This document shows, piece by piece, positions 41,068-48,746 of a stretch of 56,388 nt of DNA (position 1 is the first letter of the stretch; each line of letters begins with the position of its first letter). The translations under genes were made by a program, and so were the position numbers. Under the pieces are notes generated by a model. It had not been told where the DNA came from, made no database searches, and saw nothing but the letters and a program-made list of their open reading frames with translations. This DNA is from an uncultured Oscillospiraceae bacterium. Lineage in GTDB: Bacteria; Bacillota; Clostridia; Oscillospirales; Oscillospiraceae. The stretch is from positions 1 through 56,388 of the forward strand of contig CANROF010000009.1 of NCBI GenBank assembly GCA_947632155.1, in the 5' to 3' direction.

Positions 41068-41130
41068 CGTTGAGCAACCGGTTGCTCAACGCTTTATCCA
41101 CAATATATCACCGCTCCCGGCGTTTGTCAA
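41068..41130 (-). promoter_or_regulatory. Promoter and 24-bp palindromic LacI-type operator of the galactan operon
   Basis: On the minus strand TTGACA (41130-41125), 17-base spacer, TATATT (41107-41102). The perfect 24-base palindrome at 41068-41091, half site CGTTGAGCAACC, covers the region just after the transcription start. A central CG flanked by symmetric arms is typical for LacI-family repressors, and the lacI-type gene lies 41 bases away on the other side. Confidence 0.88.
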
Positions 41131-41131
41131 T

Positions 41132-42124
41132 TCAAAATGAAAATTTCCGCGTGCTCTCCCGGAGCTCCAGGGTGAAGTCCCCCAGGATACGGCTCTGCGC
41201 GCTCTCCCCGGCGATGAGCTTCAAAAGGGCCTCGCAGGCGGCGCTCCCCAGGGCTCGGGCGTCAAAGCGCACCGCCGTCACCGAGGGCGTCATGCGCCGC
41301 ATGAGGACGCTGTCGTACATGCAGGCCGCCCGCACCTCCCCGGGCACCGCCGCGCCCGTCTCGGAAAGCCGCGCCATGACGGCGGCGCAGATGTCGTCGT
41401 CCATGCAGACAAGGCACCGGGCTCCGGCCCGGAGGGCCGCGTCCGCGGCCTCCTCCGCCCCGGCGCGGTCCCGTATGCGCAGATAGCGCCTCTCGGAGCT
41501 TACGTTCCCCCCGGCGCAGGCGTCCTCAAAGCCCCGGAGCCTTTCCCGGGTGACGTGGTGTCCCGGGTCCCCGCCCAGGACGGCAAGCTCCGTCTCCCCG
41601 GAGCGTATAAGGGCGCTGACCAGGGCCCGGGCGGCGCTGCGGTTGTCGTTATCCACAAAGGCCCCGTCCTCCCCGCGGCCGCCCACGGTGACAAAGGGCA
41701 CGCCCCGGCCCGTGACGGCCGCCGGTATGCCGGACCCCTCCTCGCCCCGGGTGGCGATGATGCCGTCCACCTTCCGGTTCTCCAGGACCCGCCTGAGCTG
41801 GCCGGGGTCGGAGTCGATGATCATCAGCACGTCGCACCCGGCCCGGCCCGCGGCGTCGCAGATGCCGAAGATGCACTCCCGGAAAAAGGAAAATTCCCGG
41901 CTGCGCTCGTCGTCGGGGATGATGACGCCGATGTTGAAGGTCCGGCTGCTGGCAAGGCCCTGTGCCAAGGCGTTGGGGCGGAAGCCGTACCGGTCCACCA
42001 GCTCCAGTATCCGCTTTTTCGTCTCCTCGCTCTGCCGGCCCTTGCCGGCGATGACCCGGGAGACGGTGGATTTGCTGACGCCCACCTCCCGGGCTATGTC
42101 CTCGATGGTGTGGCCCCGGGCCAT
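41132..42124 (-). CDS. LacI family transcriptional regulator
   Basis: A 330-residue repressor with an N-terminal LacI HTH (TIEDIAREVGVSKSTVSRVIAG) and hinge region (RPNALAQGLASSRTFNIGVIIPD), then a periplasmic-binding-protein-like sensor (about residues 60-330). The ATG at 42124 follows GGGGGTGAG; an upstream reading in the same frame is less likely. It ends just before the palindromic operator of the 612-residue/zinc-ribbon/GH53 operon and is divergent from the GH42 gene, so it probably controls galactan use in response to a galacto-oligosaccharide or galactose. Confidence 0.92.
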   Translation of the reverse strand: MARGHTIEDIAREVGVSKSTVSRVIAGKGRQSEETKKRILELVDRYGFRPNALAQGLASSRTFNIGVIIPDDERSREFSFFRECIFGICDAAGRAGCDVLMIIDSDPGQLRRVLENRKVDGIIATRGEEGSGIPAAVTGRGVPFVTVGGRGEDGAFVDNDNRSAARALVSALIRSGETELAVLGGDPGHHVTRERLRGFEDACAGGNVSSERRYLRIRDRAGAEEAADAALRAGARCLVCMDDDICAAVMARLSETGAAVPGEVRAACMYDSVLMRRMTPSVTAVRFDARALGSAACEALLKLIAGESAQSRILGDFTLELRESTRKFSF

Positions 42125-42150
42125 ACGCTCACCCCCTTGATGATACATAT

Positions 42151-42230
42151 ATTTTATCAAATGCGCCGCCCCAAGTCAACCTCTTGCATTCGGGCCGCGG
42201 CTCTGGTAAAATGGGCGTATACATTATAAT
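42151..42230. promoter_or_regulatory. Divergent promoters of the LacI-type gene and GH42
   Basis: Minus strand, for the regulator: TTGACT (42179-42174), 17 bases, TAAAAT (42156-42151). Plus strand, for GH42: TTGCAT (42184-42189), 17 bases, TGG-extended TAAAAT (42207-42212); a second -10-like TATAAT is at 42225-42230. No copy of the 24-bp operator is seen here. Confidence 0.7.
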
Positions 42231-42256
42231 ATATTGACACACCAAGGAGAAACGCC

Positions 42257-44239
42257 ATGGACAAGCTTCTTTACGGCGCGGCCTACTACCCGGAATACGA
42301 GCCCTGCCAGCGCATGGAGGAGGACATGGACATGATGGTCCGGGCCGGCTTCAACCTCATCCGCGTGGCGGAGTCCGCCTGGTCCACATGGGAGCCCCGG
42401 GACGGGGAGTTTGACTTTACGCTCCTGCGCCGGACATTAGCGTGCGCGGAGCGCCACGGGCTTTCGGTCATCGTGGGCACGCCCACCTACGCCATCCCGC
42501 CCTGGCTTGCGAAAAAGTACCCGGACATCCTGGCGGACACCCACCGGGGGCGCGCGATCTACGGCCCGCGCCAGTGCTATGACCTCACCCACCCCGGCTA
42601 CCGCTTCCACTGTGAGCGCGTGATTCGCCGGATGCTGGAGGTAACGCGGGAGTACGGCTGCGTCATCGGCTATCAGCTCGATAACGAGACGAAGCCCTAC
42701 GACACCTGCTCGGAGCGCGCCCAGGGGATGTTCCGGGAGTACCTGCGGGAAAAATTCGGCGATGTGGAGGCCATGAATCGGGAGTTCGGCTTCGCCTACT
42801 GGTCCAACTCCGTGGCGGATTTCGACGAGCTCCCCGACGTGCGGGGGACGGTAAACGCCAGCTACGGCGGGGAGTACAGCGCCTTTCAGCGCCGGCTCGT
42901 CACGGATTTTCTTCTCTGGCAGCGCTCGATCGTCAACGACTACCTGCGCCCGGGACAGCTCGTCACCCACAACTTCGACTTCGAGTGGCGCGGCTGCTGC
43001 GCCGGCCTCCAGCCGGACGTGGACCAGCTTGAGGCCGCCCGGGCCGTCACCGTGGCCGGGTGCGACATCTACCACAAGGCCGCCGGGGAGCTCACCGGCG
43101 AGGAGATCACCTTCGGCGGAAGTGTGGCCCGGGGGCTTTTGGGGGGCAGCTACCTGGTGCTGGAGACGCAGGCCCAGGGGAATTTCTCCTGGCTGCCCTA
43201 CCCCGGCCAGCTGCGGCTCCAGGCCTTCTCCCACGTGGCGAACGGCGCGGCCTGCGTGGAGTACTGGCACTGGCACTCCATCCACAACGCCTGCGAGTCC
43301 TACTGGAAGGGCGTCCTCAGCCACGATCTTGCCCCGAACGACACCTACCGGGAGTGCGCCGAGGTCGGCCGGGAATTCGCGGAGCTCTCCGATAAGCTCG
43401 CCGGCCTTAGCAAGGAAAACCGCGTGGCCGTCATGGTCAGCAGCCGTTCCCAGACGGGCCTGGGCTGGTTTCCCTCCTGCGCGCCGGGGAAGACGCCGGA
43501 CAAAAACTACAGCGACTATCTCATGTGGCTGTGCGGGAGCCTCCACCGGCTCAACGTGGAGTACGACATCGTCTGGGACGCGCAGCGGGACTTTTCCCGG
43601 TACGAGCTTCTCATCCTGCCGTGCCTCTACGCCGCGCCGGAGCCGCTGATCGCCGCCATACGCGATTATGTGGGGGCCGGAGGGCATATTTTGGGCACCT
43701 TCCGCACGGCCTTTTCCAACGAGCACCTGAAAATTTACCACGACGCCCAGCCCCACGGCCTCACGGAGGTCTTTGGCCTCACCTACGACCGCTTCACCGC
43801 CCCGGAGGGGGCGGCGCTGAGGTCCGATGTCTTCGATCTGCCCCGCGGGTCCGCGGCCTCCGACTGGATGGAGCTCACAGAGCTCCGGGGCGCGGAGGCT
43901 CTGGCGACTCTGGAGCACCCCCGGTGGGGCGCTTACCCCGCCGTGACCCTCCACTCCTTTGGGCGGGGCGGCGCGGCGTATTTCGCCTCCTGCTTCTCCC
44001 CGGAGGCGCTGGACGCGGTCCTGGAGGGCCTGCTGCCCAGCCTGGGCGTCCCGGTGCCAAGGGAGCGCTATCCGCTCCTTGTCCGCCGCGCCCGGGCCCG
44101 GGACGGCGGGAAGCTCACGTTTTACCTCAATTACTCCGGAGAGACGCTGCCGCTGGACGTCCCGCCCGACGCCGCGCCGCTGCTGTGCCCGTACCCCGCC
44201 TGTCTCCCGCCCTGGGGCGTGGTCATAACGGAGGGATGA
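42257..44239 (+). CDS. GH42 beta-galactosidase
   Basis: A 660-residue cytoplasmic beta-galactosidase of family 42, releasing galactose from galacto-oligosaccharides. The N-terminal barrel opens GAAYYPEYEPCQRMEEDMDMM and contains IRVAESAWSTWEPRDGEFDF. The likely acid/base Glu is in GYQLDNETKPY and the nucleophile Glu in YLVLETQAQGNFSW. A trimerisation-type middle domain (about 390-600) and a small beta C-domain follow. No signal peptide. AAGGAGA precedes the ATG. It diverges from the LacI-type gene and ends 2 bases before a methyltransferase gene, so sugar and housekeeping genes are joined in one transcript. Confidence 0.95.
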   Translation: MDKLLYGAAYYPEYEPCQRMEEDMDMMVRAGFNLIRVAESAWSTWEPRDGEFDFTLLRRTLACAERHGLSVIVGTPTYAIPPWLAKKYPDILADTHRGRAIYGPRQCYDLTHPGYRFHCERVIRRMLEVTREYGCVIGYQLDNETKPYDTCSERAQGMFREYLREKFGDVEAMNREFGFAYWSNSVADFDELPDVRGTVNASYGGEYSAFQRRLVTDFLLWQRSIVNDYLRPGQLVTHNFDFEWRGCCAGLQPDVDQLEAARAVTVAGCDIYHKAAGELTGEEITFGGSVARGLLGGSYLVLETQAQGNFSWLPYPGQLRLQAFSHVANGAACVEYWHWHSIHNACESYWKGVLSHDLAPNDTYRECAEVGREFAELSDKLAGLSKENRVAVMVSSRSQTGLGWFPSCAPGKTPDKNYSDYLMWLCGSLHRLNVEYDIVWDAQRDFSRYELLILPCLYAAPEPLIAAIRDYVGAGGHILGTFRTAFSNEHLKIYHDAQPHGLTEVFGLTYDRFTAPEGAALRSDVFDLPRGSAASDWMELTELRGAEALATLEHPRWGAYPAVTLHSFGRGGAAYFASCFSPEALDAVLEGLLPSLGVPVPRERYPLLVRRARARDGGKLTFYLNYSGETLPLDVPPDAAPLLCPYPACLPPWGVVITEG

Positions 44240-44241
44240 GG

Positions 44242-44952
44242 ATGGACACCTTTGCCCTTTGGCCCGGCGGCCCCGTGATGGAGAACTCCCCGGACGCCCA
44301 GCCCGTGGGCACGGACAGCGTGCTGCTGGCGTCCTTCCCCTCCCTCTCCGGTGTGGACCGGGCGGCGGACTTCGGCGCCGGCTCCGGCCTTCTCGCCCTC
44401 ATCCTGGCCTCCCGCCGGGAGAAGCTTTGCGTGGACTGCGTGGAGCTGGACCCGGCCGCGGCGGAGCTTTGCCGCCGGAACATCGCCCGGAACGGCCTTG
44501 GCGGGCGCCTTCGGGTGCTGGAGCGGGACCTGCGCTCTCTCCGGGAGGCGGAGGTAGGCAGATACCGGCTCATAATCTCCAATCCCCCCTACCGGCCCCT
44601 GGGCTCCGGCGCCTCTCCGTCGGAGGGGCGTCAGCCGGCCCGGGAGGAGAGGACCTGCTCCCTTTCGGAGCTGGCCCGCTCCGCGTCCCGGCTTTTGGGG
44701 GACGGCGGGCGGCTGTGCGTGGTGTATCCCGCCTCGCGGCTGGCGGAGGCCGTCACCGTCTTTTCCGAAAACGGCCTGGAGCCCAAGCGCCTGCGGCTGG
44801 TGGCGGCGCGGGCAGACAGCGCCCCGTCCCTCTTTCTGCTGGAATGCCGGCGGGGCGGAAGGCCGGGGCTCTCGGTGGAGCCGGCGCTTATTTTGAAAAA
44901 TCCCGACGGCACGGACACCCGGGAGGTCCGGGAGATCTACCGTCTTGACTAA
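44242..44952 (+). CDS. YabB-like tRNA adenine-N6 methyltransferase
   Basis: A 236-residue SAM-dependent methyltransferase of the TrmN6/YabB group that modifies A37 of a valine tRNA in relatives. The SAM motif is DFGAGSGLLAL, followed by an acidic strand end (CVELDPAA) and the N6-adenine motif NPPYRP. The start at 44242 is chosen because GGAGG is 7 bases upstream; an ATG two codons earlier touches that site. It is followed by rsmI after 9 bases, the usual Firmicute order. Confidence 0.88.
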   Translation: MDTFALWPGGPVMENSPDAQPVGTDSVLLASFPSLSGVDRAADFGAGSGLLALILASRREKLCVDCVELDPAAAELCRRNIARNGLGGRLRVLERDLRSLREAEVGRYRLIISNPPYRPLGSGASPSEGRQPAREERTCSLSELARSASRLLGDGGRLCVVYPASRLAEAVTVFSENGLEPKRLRLVAARADSAPSLFLLECRRGGRPGLSVEPALILKNPDGTDTREVREIYRLD

Positions 44953-44961
44953 GGAGGCACC

Positions 44962-45783
44962 ATGGCCGGAAAGCTCTATCTCGTGGGAACGCCCATCGGC
45001 AATCTGGACGACCTGTCCCCCAGGGCGCTGGAGGCGCTGAGGGACGCGGACTTCATCGCCGCGGAGGACACCCGCGTCACAATGAAGCTCCTGAATCATT
45101 TCGGGCTCAAAAAGCCCCTTTTAAGCTACTACGAGCACAACAAGGCCGAGAGCGGCAAAAAAATCGTGGAGCGCCTGCAGGGCGGCGAGAGCTGCGCCCT
45201 GGTGACGGACGCCGGGATGCCGGCCATCTCCGACCCCGGGGAGGACCTTGTGCGGCTGTGCGCCCAAGGCGGCCTCGAGGTGCTGGCGGTCCCCGGTCCC
45301 AGCGCCGTGGTGACGGCCCTGGCGCTGTCGGGCCTGCCCACGGGCCGGTTCACCTTTGAGGGGTTCCTGTCCGTCAGCAAGAGTGCCCGGTTCCAGCACC
45401 TGGACTCGCTGCGGGAGGAAAAACGCACCATGGTCTTTTACGAGGCCCCCCACAAGCTCCTTCAGACCCTCCGGGACATGCTGGAGGTCCTGGGTGACAG
45501 GCCCGTGGCCGTCTGCCGGGAGCTCACGAAGCTCCACGAGGAGACGCTGCGCACCACCCTCTCCCGGGCCCTTGCGCATTTCACCGAAAACGAGCCCCGG
45601 GGCGAATTCGTCCTGGTGGTGGAGGGCGCCCGGGGCGAGGCCGTGTCCGCCACCCTTGAGGACGCCGTCGCCCTGGCCCGCCAGCTCCGGGACGCCGGCA
45701 TGAGCCTCAAAGACGCCTCCCGCCGCGCCTCCCAGCGCACGGGAATCCCCAAAAATCAAATCTACGACGCACTGATAGAGTGA
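44962..45783 (+). CDS. rsmI: 16S rRNA (cytidine-1402-2'-O)-methyltransferase
   Basis: Methylates C1402 in the ribosomal decoding centre using SAM. The 273-residue protein begins with the family motif LYLVGTPIGNLDDLSPRAL, and has AEDTRVTMKLL, VTDAGMPAISDPG, VPGPSAVVTALALSGLP and FYEAPHKL. Length is normal. AAGGAGG precedes the ATG. It is cotranscribed with the YabB-like gene. Confidence 0.96.
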   Translation: MAGKLYLVGTPIGNLDDLSPRALEALRDADFIAAEDTRVTMKLLNHFGLKKPLLSYYEHNKAESGKKIVERLQGGESCALVTDAGMPAISDPGEDLVRLCAQGGLEVLAVPGPSAVVTALALSGLPTGRFTFEGFLSVSKSARFQHLDSLREEKRTMVFYEAPHKLLQTLRDMLEVLGDRPVAVCRELTKLHEETLRTTLSRALAHFTENEPRGEFVLVVEGARGEAVSATLEDAVALARQLRDAGMSLKDASRRASQRTGIPKNQIYDALIE

Positions 45784-45857
45784 TTTTTGTGTCCCGCGCC
45801 GCCACAGGCGTTCCCATCGCTTCACCACCCGCTATCCGTCAAACGCGCAGCGTCTCC

Positions 45858-46024
45858 GTAGGGTCGGCCGCCCACGGCCGAACGTTCCCGCGATATGCGC
45901 ACATCCCTATCCCCTGTAAGGGCCGGACACCGTGCCGGCCCGCCCTTCCGATTCGCACCCATCCCCATACATCGAGGCACAGCAAAAATCCAAGGAACGG
46001 GCCGGCACGGTGTCCGGCCCCTAC
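45858..46024. repeat. Cluster of three 26-bp palindromic repeats
   Basis: Copies at 45858-45883 (core GGTCGGCCG/CGGCCGA), 45916-45941 (GGCCGGAC/GTGCCGGCC) and 45999-46024 (same core, inverted). They lie in the 382-base gap between rsmI and the converging HNH operon. Nothing else is recognisable there except the terminator hairpin at 46124. Confidence 0.8.
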
Positions 46025-46123
46025 TACTACGTGAGGCTTTTTCGTTGATTGATGCGGTGTGCGATTGGGGGATGGACGCCACTCACGGCAATTTGTCCTC
46101 CCTATATGCCCAAGAAAACACCT

Positions 46124-46145
46124 CGGGCGGCCTGGCGGCCGCCCG
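46124..46145 (-). terminator. Probable terminator of the HNH operon
   Basis: Stem CGGGCGGCC/GGCCGCCCG; on the minus strand it is followed by AGGTGTTTTCTT, about 20 bases after the stop of the 319-residue gene. Confidence 0.6.
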
Positions 46146-46165
46146 AATGGATATCTATCTATATC

Positions 46166-47125
46166 TCACATTTCCTCGTACCCAAGCTCGATCATCTCGT
46201 TTAAGGAAGTTATGGCGGCGCCCATGACCTTTTGGAGCTTTCCGGCGGCGAGCTGGCCTTTATCAAAATAGCGCTCCATATCCTGGTCGTCCTCGTCGCT
46301 GTCCTCAAACATGTCGATGATAGCCTCCACGGACGCGTGGTAGGTATTGATGGCGCGTCTTAAATAGACCGGTTTGTGGTCCTTGGTGTCCATCTCCAGA
46401 ATGTCATTCAAAAGCTCCAGCGTCTCGGCGGTGGCGTCGAACGTCTCCTTCTCCTCTTCGGAGAGTTCCTCGCCCAACGCATTGACGAACATCTCCCTGT
46501 CGTTGGCGAGAATGGCCGCGGATCGGAAGAGCGTCCCGAAAAACGACTCACAGTCATCCGTGTCCATCTCCTGATAGTCATACTCCGCAAGCTGAGCCAG
46601 GACTGATCTGTACTCTTTCAAAAAGGACTTATACATCTTCAAGACCTCAATAAGATCCTCGTTCTCCTGCTGGTCAGCCAGGTCCTGGGCCTCCTGGAGC
46701 TGTCTGGCGGCCTCTTCAAGGATGCTCCCGGCCACCGCCGCCGCCCCGTCAACGAATTTCTCAAAGCGAGACTTTTTCGTAGCCGCCGCGTAAAGCTTTT
46801 GCAGCATACTGTTCATCGCGGAGAGGTTATATAGCCCGGAGAGGCTTTTGAAGGTTATCCCGTCGGCGTAGAGCTGCTTTGAGCCGCAACCGTTATAATA
46901 AAAGCCGTCCAGGGTGAAGAGAAATCCCCGCTTCGCGCTTCCGAACAGGGTTTCGTCCGTGAGCCCCACGCATTCGGAAAACACGGCGTCCGGGGCGTAT
47001 TCCCGGCTGGCGTTGCGGAATTTGTCCGCCGGTATGCCGCCGTAGCGGTAGCACGTGGCGCCATTGCAGCACCCCGGCAGGGACGATTTGACAATATTCA
47101 TGATTTCTGTCTGCTTGTTGTCCAT
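46166..47125 (-). CDS. Acidic protein paired with HNH endonuclease
   Basis: A 319-residue cytoplasmic protein of unknown family. The N-terminal part has several cysteines (LPGCCNGATCYRYGG) and a strand-rich stretch RGFLFTLDGFYYNG that resembles small PH-like domains (bPH) found in stress and defence proteins. The rest is helical and strongly acidic, including DMFEDSDEDDQDMERYFDKG. The ATG at 47125 has GAGGTG 7 bases upstream. The HNH gene ends 11 bases before, so the two are one operon. GC content is lower than in flanking genes. A defence or DNA-processing role is only inferred from the partner. Confidence 0.65.
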   Translation of the reverse strand: MDNKQTEIMNIVKSSLPGCCNGATCYRYGGIPADKFRNASREYAPDAVFSECVGLTDETLFGSAKRGFLFTLDGFYYNGCGSKQLYADGITFKSLSGLYNLSAMNSMLQKLYAAATKKSRFEKFVDGAAAVAGSILEEAARQLQEAQDLADQQENEDLIEVLKMYKSFLKEYRSVLAQLAEYDYQEMDTDDCESFFGTLFRSAAILANDREMFVNALGEELSEEEKETFDATAETLELLNDILEMDTKDHKPVYLRRAINTYHASVEAIIDMFEDSDEDDQDMERYFDKGQLAAGKLQKVMGAAITSLNEMIELGYEEM

Positions 47126-47136
47126 CTGAAAGCACC

Positions 47137-47490
47137 TCAATTGAAAGATTTTTTGAGGAAATCTCTCTGGGTCTTTTCCACGTCCCGCCGCCGTTTCGCC
47201 TGGGCGGTGATATTTTTGACCAGGTCCGCCGCCGTGTCGGACATATCCGCCCCCTTGGAGCGGTTGCAGTGTTTGCAGATAAGCTGCAGATTGGCTTTTT
47301 CGTTGCCGCCGCCGCGGCTGCGGGGGGTGATGTGGTCGGCGTCCATATCTTTGGCGCGAAAGCTCTTCCCGCATTTGCTGCACTTGTACCAGCCATTGTT
47401 GGAGGACGCTTCGCGGAGGGCCTTCTCCCGATAGGAAAGCTCCGCGTCCATCCCGTTTACCATGTCCAGCAGTTCTTTGAACTTCACCAT
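47137..47490 (-). CDS. HNH endonuclease
   Basis: A 117-residue HNH nuclease. Two CxxC knuckles (CSKC and CKHC) bracket the core AKDMDADHITPRSRGGG and NLQLICKHCNRSKG, giving the metal-site histidines and asparagine. It resembles McrA-type HNH enzymes that cut DNA. The ATG at 47490 follows GGGAG; an upstream in-frame ATG lacks a site. It is the first gene of a two-gene operon with its own promoter. Confidence 0.88.
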   Translation of the reverse strand: MVKFKELLDMVNGMDAELSYREKALREASSNNGWYKCSKCGKSFRAKDMDADHITPRSRGGGNEKANLQLICKHCNRSKGADMSDTAADLVKNITAQAKRRRDVEKTQRDFLKKSFN

Positions 47491-47523
47491 GTCGTGTCTC
47501 CCTTCCGTTTTTTCTATGTACTT

Positions 47524-47551
47524 ATTATACCTTTTTAGACAGGAAATGCAA
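47524..47551 (-). promoter_or_regulatory. Promoter of the HNH operon
   Basis: On the minus strand TTGCAT (47551-47546), 16-base spacer, TATAAT (47529-47524). Confidence 0.72.
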
Positions 47552-47581
47552 GGATAATTCATAAAGCGGCAGGGGTCTTAC

Positions 47582-47620
47582 AAAAATAAAAAGCGCGTGC
47601 CGGTTTCCTCCGGCGTGCGC
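47582..47620 (-). terminator. Rho-independent terminator of the 6S-like RNA
   Basis: Minus-strand stem GCGCACGCCGG/CCGGCACGCGC followed by TTTTTATTTTTG. It stands directly downstream of the structured RNA at 47621-47829. Confidence 0.88.
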
Positions 47621-47829
47621 ACATTGTCCTCCCCGTGGGGTCAGGGGCGGGCCCATTTATAACCTGCACATTATATGCAGGTGGGTCGCTCCCTGATGTC
47701 GTTACTGCTTCCAACTTCCGGCCGCAAACGGCGGCCGGGAGGCCTGCAAACAGAGATCAGAGGTGGGCATCCCTTATTAAAGATGTGGGTTTAAACAGAC
47801 CCGCCCCTCACCCCACGGGTGAGAACACT
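47621..47829 (-). ncRNA. ssrS: Probable 6S RNA
   Basis: A roughly 205-base non-coding transcript. Its ends pair almost perfectly over about 20 bases (arms at 47632-47653 and 47798-47819, one mismatch), giving a long rod. The rod is interrupted by AT-rich internal regions (AAACCCACATCTTTAATAAG opposite TTATAAATGGG) and closed by smaller GC-rich stems (CCTGCA/TGCAGG; CGGCCGCC region). A rod with a central open bubble and a terminator right after it is the 6S layout, and the segments resemble clostridial 6S as I remember them. 6S binds RNA polymerase in stationary phase. It lies downstream of the DUF1292 gene. Another structured RNA is possible. Confidence 0.6.
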
Positions 47830-47857
47830 ATTAAATTTTTTTGCGCCCCGAAGGCCG

Positions 47858-48145
47858 TCACTCCTCCGGGCCGTCCTCCTCGGCGAAGAGCTCCTCCATG
47901 AATTTATCGTAGGCCCTGTCAGTCTCCTCGTCCGTGGGGGTCACGAGGTAATCGTCCCCGTCGTCGCCGTGCTCGCTTTTGAGGATGACCATGCCCAGGT
48001 CCTCGTCGCCCTTGCCGTCGTTCACCGGCAGGAAGGCCAGATAGTAGACGCCGTCCATCTCGATGGTGTCCAGGTGCTCCAGCTCGTAGCTTACGCCGTC
48101 CTCATCGGTTATGGTGATGATGTCGCCGCCGAACTCCCCGCTCAT
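47858..48145 (-). CDS. DUF1292 family protein
   Basis: A 95-residue very acidic cytoplasmic protein. The pattern DIITITDEDGVSYELEHLDTIE, YYLAFLP and the following VILKSE fits DUF1292 (YrzB-like) proteins, which are widespread in Firmicutes and have no settled function. The ATG at 48145 follows GAGAGGGGG. It lies downstream of the BofC-like gene and 28 bases upstream of the 6S-like RNA. Confidence 0.85.
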   Translation of the reverse strand: MSGEFGGDIITITDEDGVSYELEHLDTIEMDGVYYLAFLPVNDGKGDEDLGMVILKSEHGDDGDDYLVTPTDEETDRAYDKFMEELFAEEDGPEE

Positions 48146-48212
48146 TTCCCGGCCCCCTCTCGTTCCTGCCCATATTATATACCACCCGCGCGCATAAATC
48201 AAGTGCCAATTG

Positions 48213-48524
48213 CTATGCGTCAAAATCCTGCAAGATCCGCATAAGCTCCTCCCAGGTCCCCACCTCCATGCCGGCCTCAATGAGCTCCCTGTCGCCCCGG
48301 CGCAGGCCCTGGAGCGGCACGTCGGTGCGCAAAATGAGCTCCCCGGCCCGGTAAACGCCGATGTTTCCCCCGGCGTCGGTGAGGATATAGCCCATGGCCT
48401 CCAGCTCCCGCGGCTCCCTCTCCGCGGGCTTTTCACAGGCCGCCGCTGCTATTCCCGCCGCCCCCGCCGCCGCGGCCAGGAGCATCGCCCCGATGAGGAT
48501 GAATAATCTCGCTTTCGCTTTCAT
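48213..48524 (-). CDS. BofC C-terminal-domain-like exported protein
   Basis: A 103-residue protein with an N-terminal membrane helix or signal (about residues 5-28, AAAC near its end, possibly a lipobox-like cysteine) and a small outer domain. The segment GYILTDAGGNIGVYRAGEL and the ending RGDRELIEAGMEVGTWEELMRILQDF follow the pattern of BofC C-terminal domains, involved in spore-formation signalling in Bacillus. The ATG at 48524 has GGAGG upstream. The assignment is by pattern memory and moderately sure. It diverges from the PBP gene. Confidence 0.6.
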   Translation of the reverse strand: MKAKARLFILIGAMLLAAAAGAAGIAAAACEKPAEREPRELEAMGYILTDAGGNIGVYRAGELILRTDVPLQGLRRGDRELIEAGMEVGTWEELMRILQDFDA

Positions 48525-48746
48525 ACGCGCCTCCAAAAATGCTTTTAAAAGAAATTATCCCCGCCCGGAGCCGCCGCTATACCCCGCGCGTAGGCGGCCC
48601 GGGCCAATATCTTTTTGTTTTCTTTAAATAAAAATTCATATAATAGCTACACATCCCGTTAAATCTGTGATACAATGGTAAAATCCAATAAAATGTCCGC
48701 CGCCCGCCTGTTCGGGCGCTTCCCGCAAGAAACGTGAGGTGTTACC

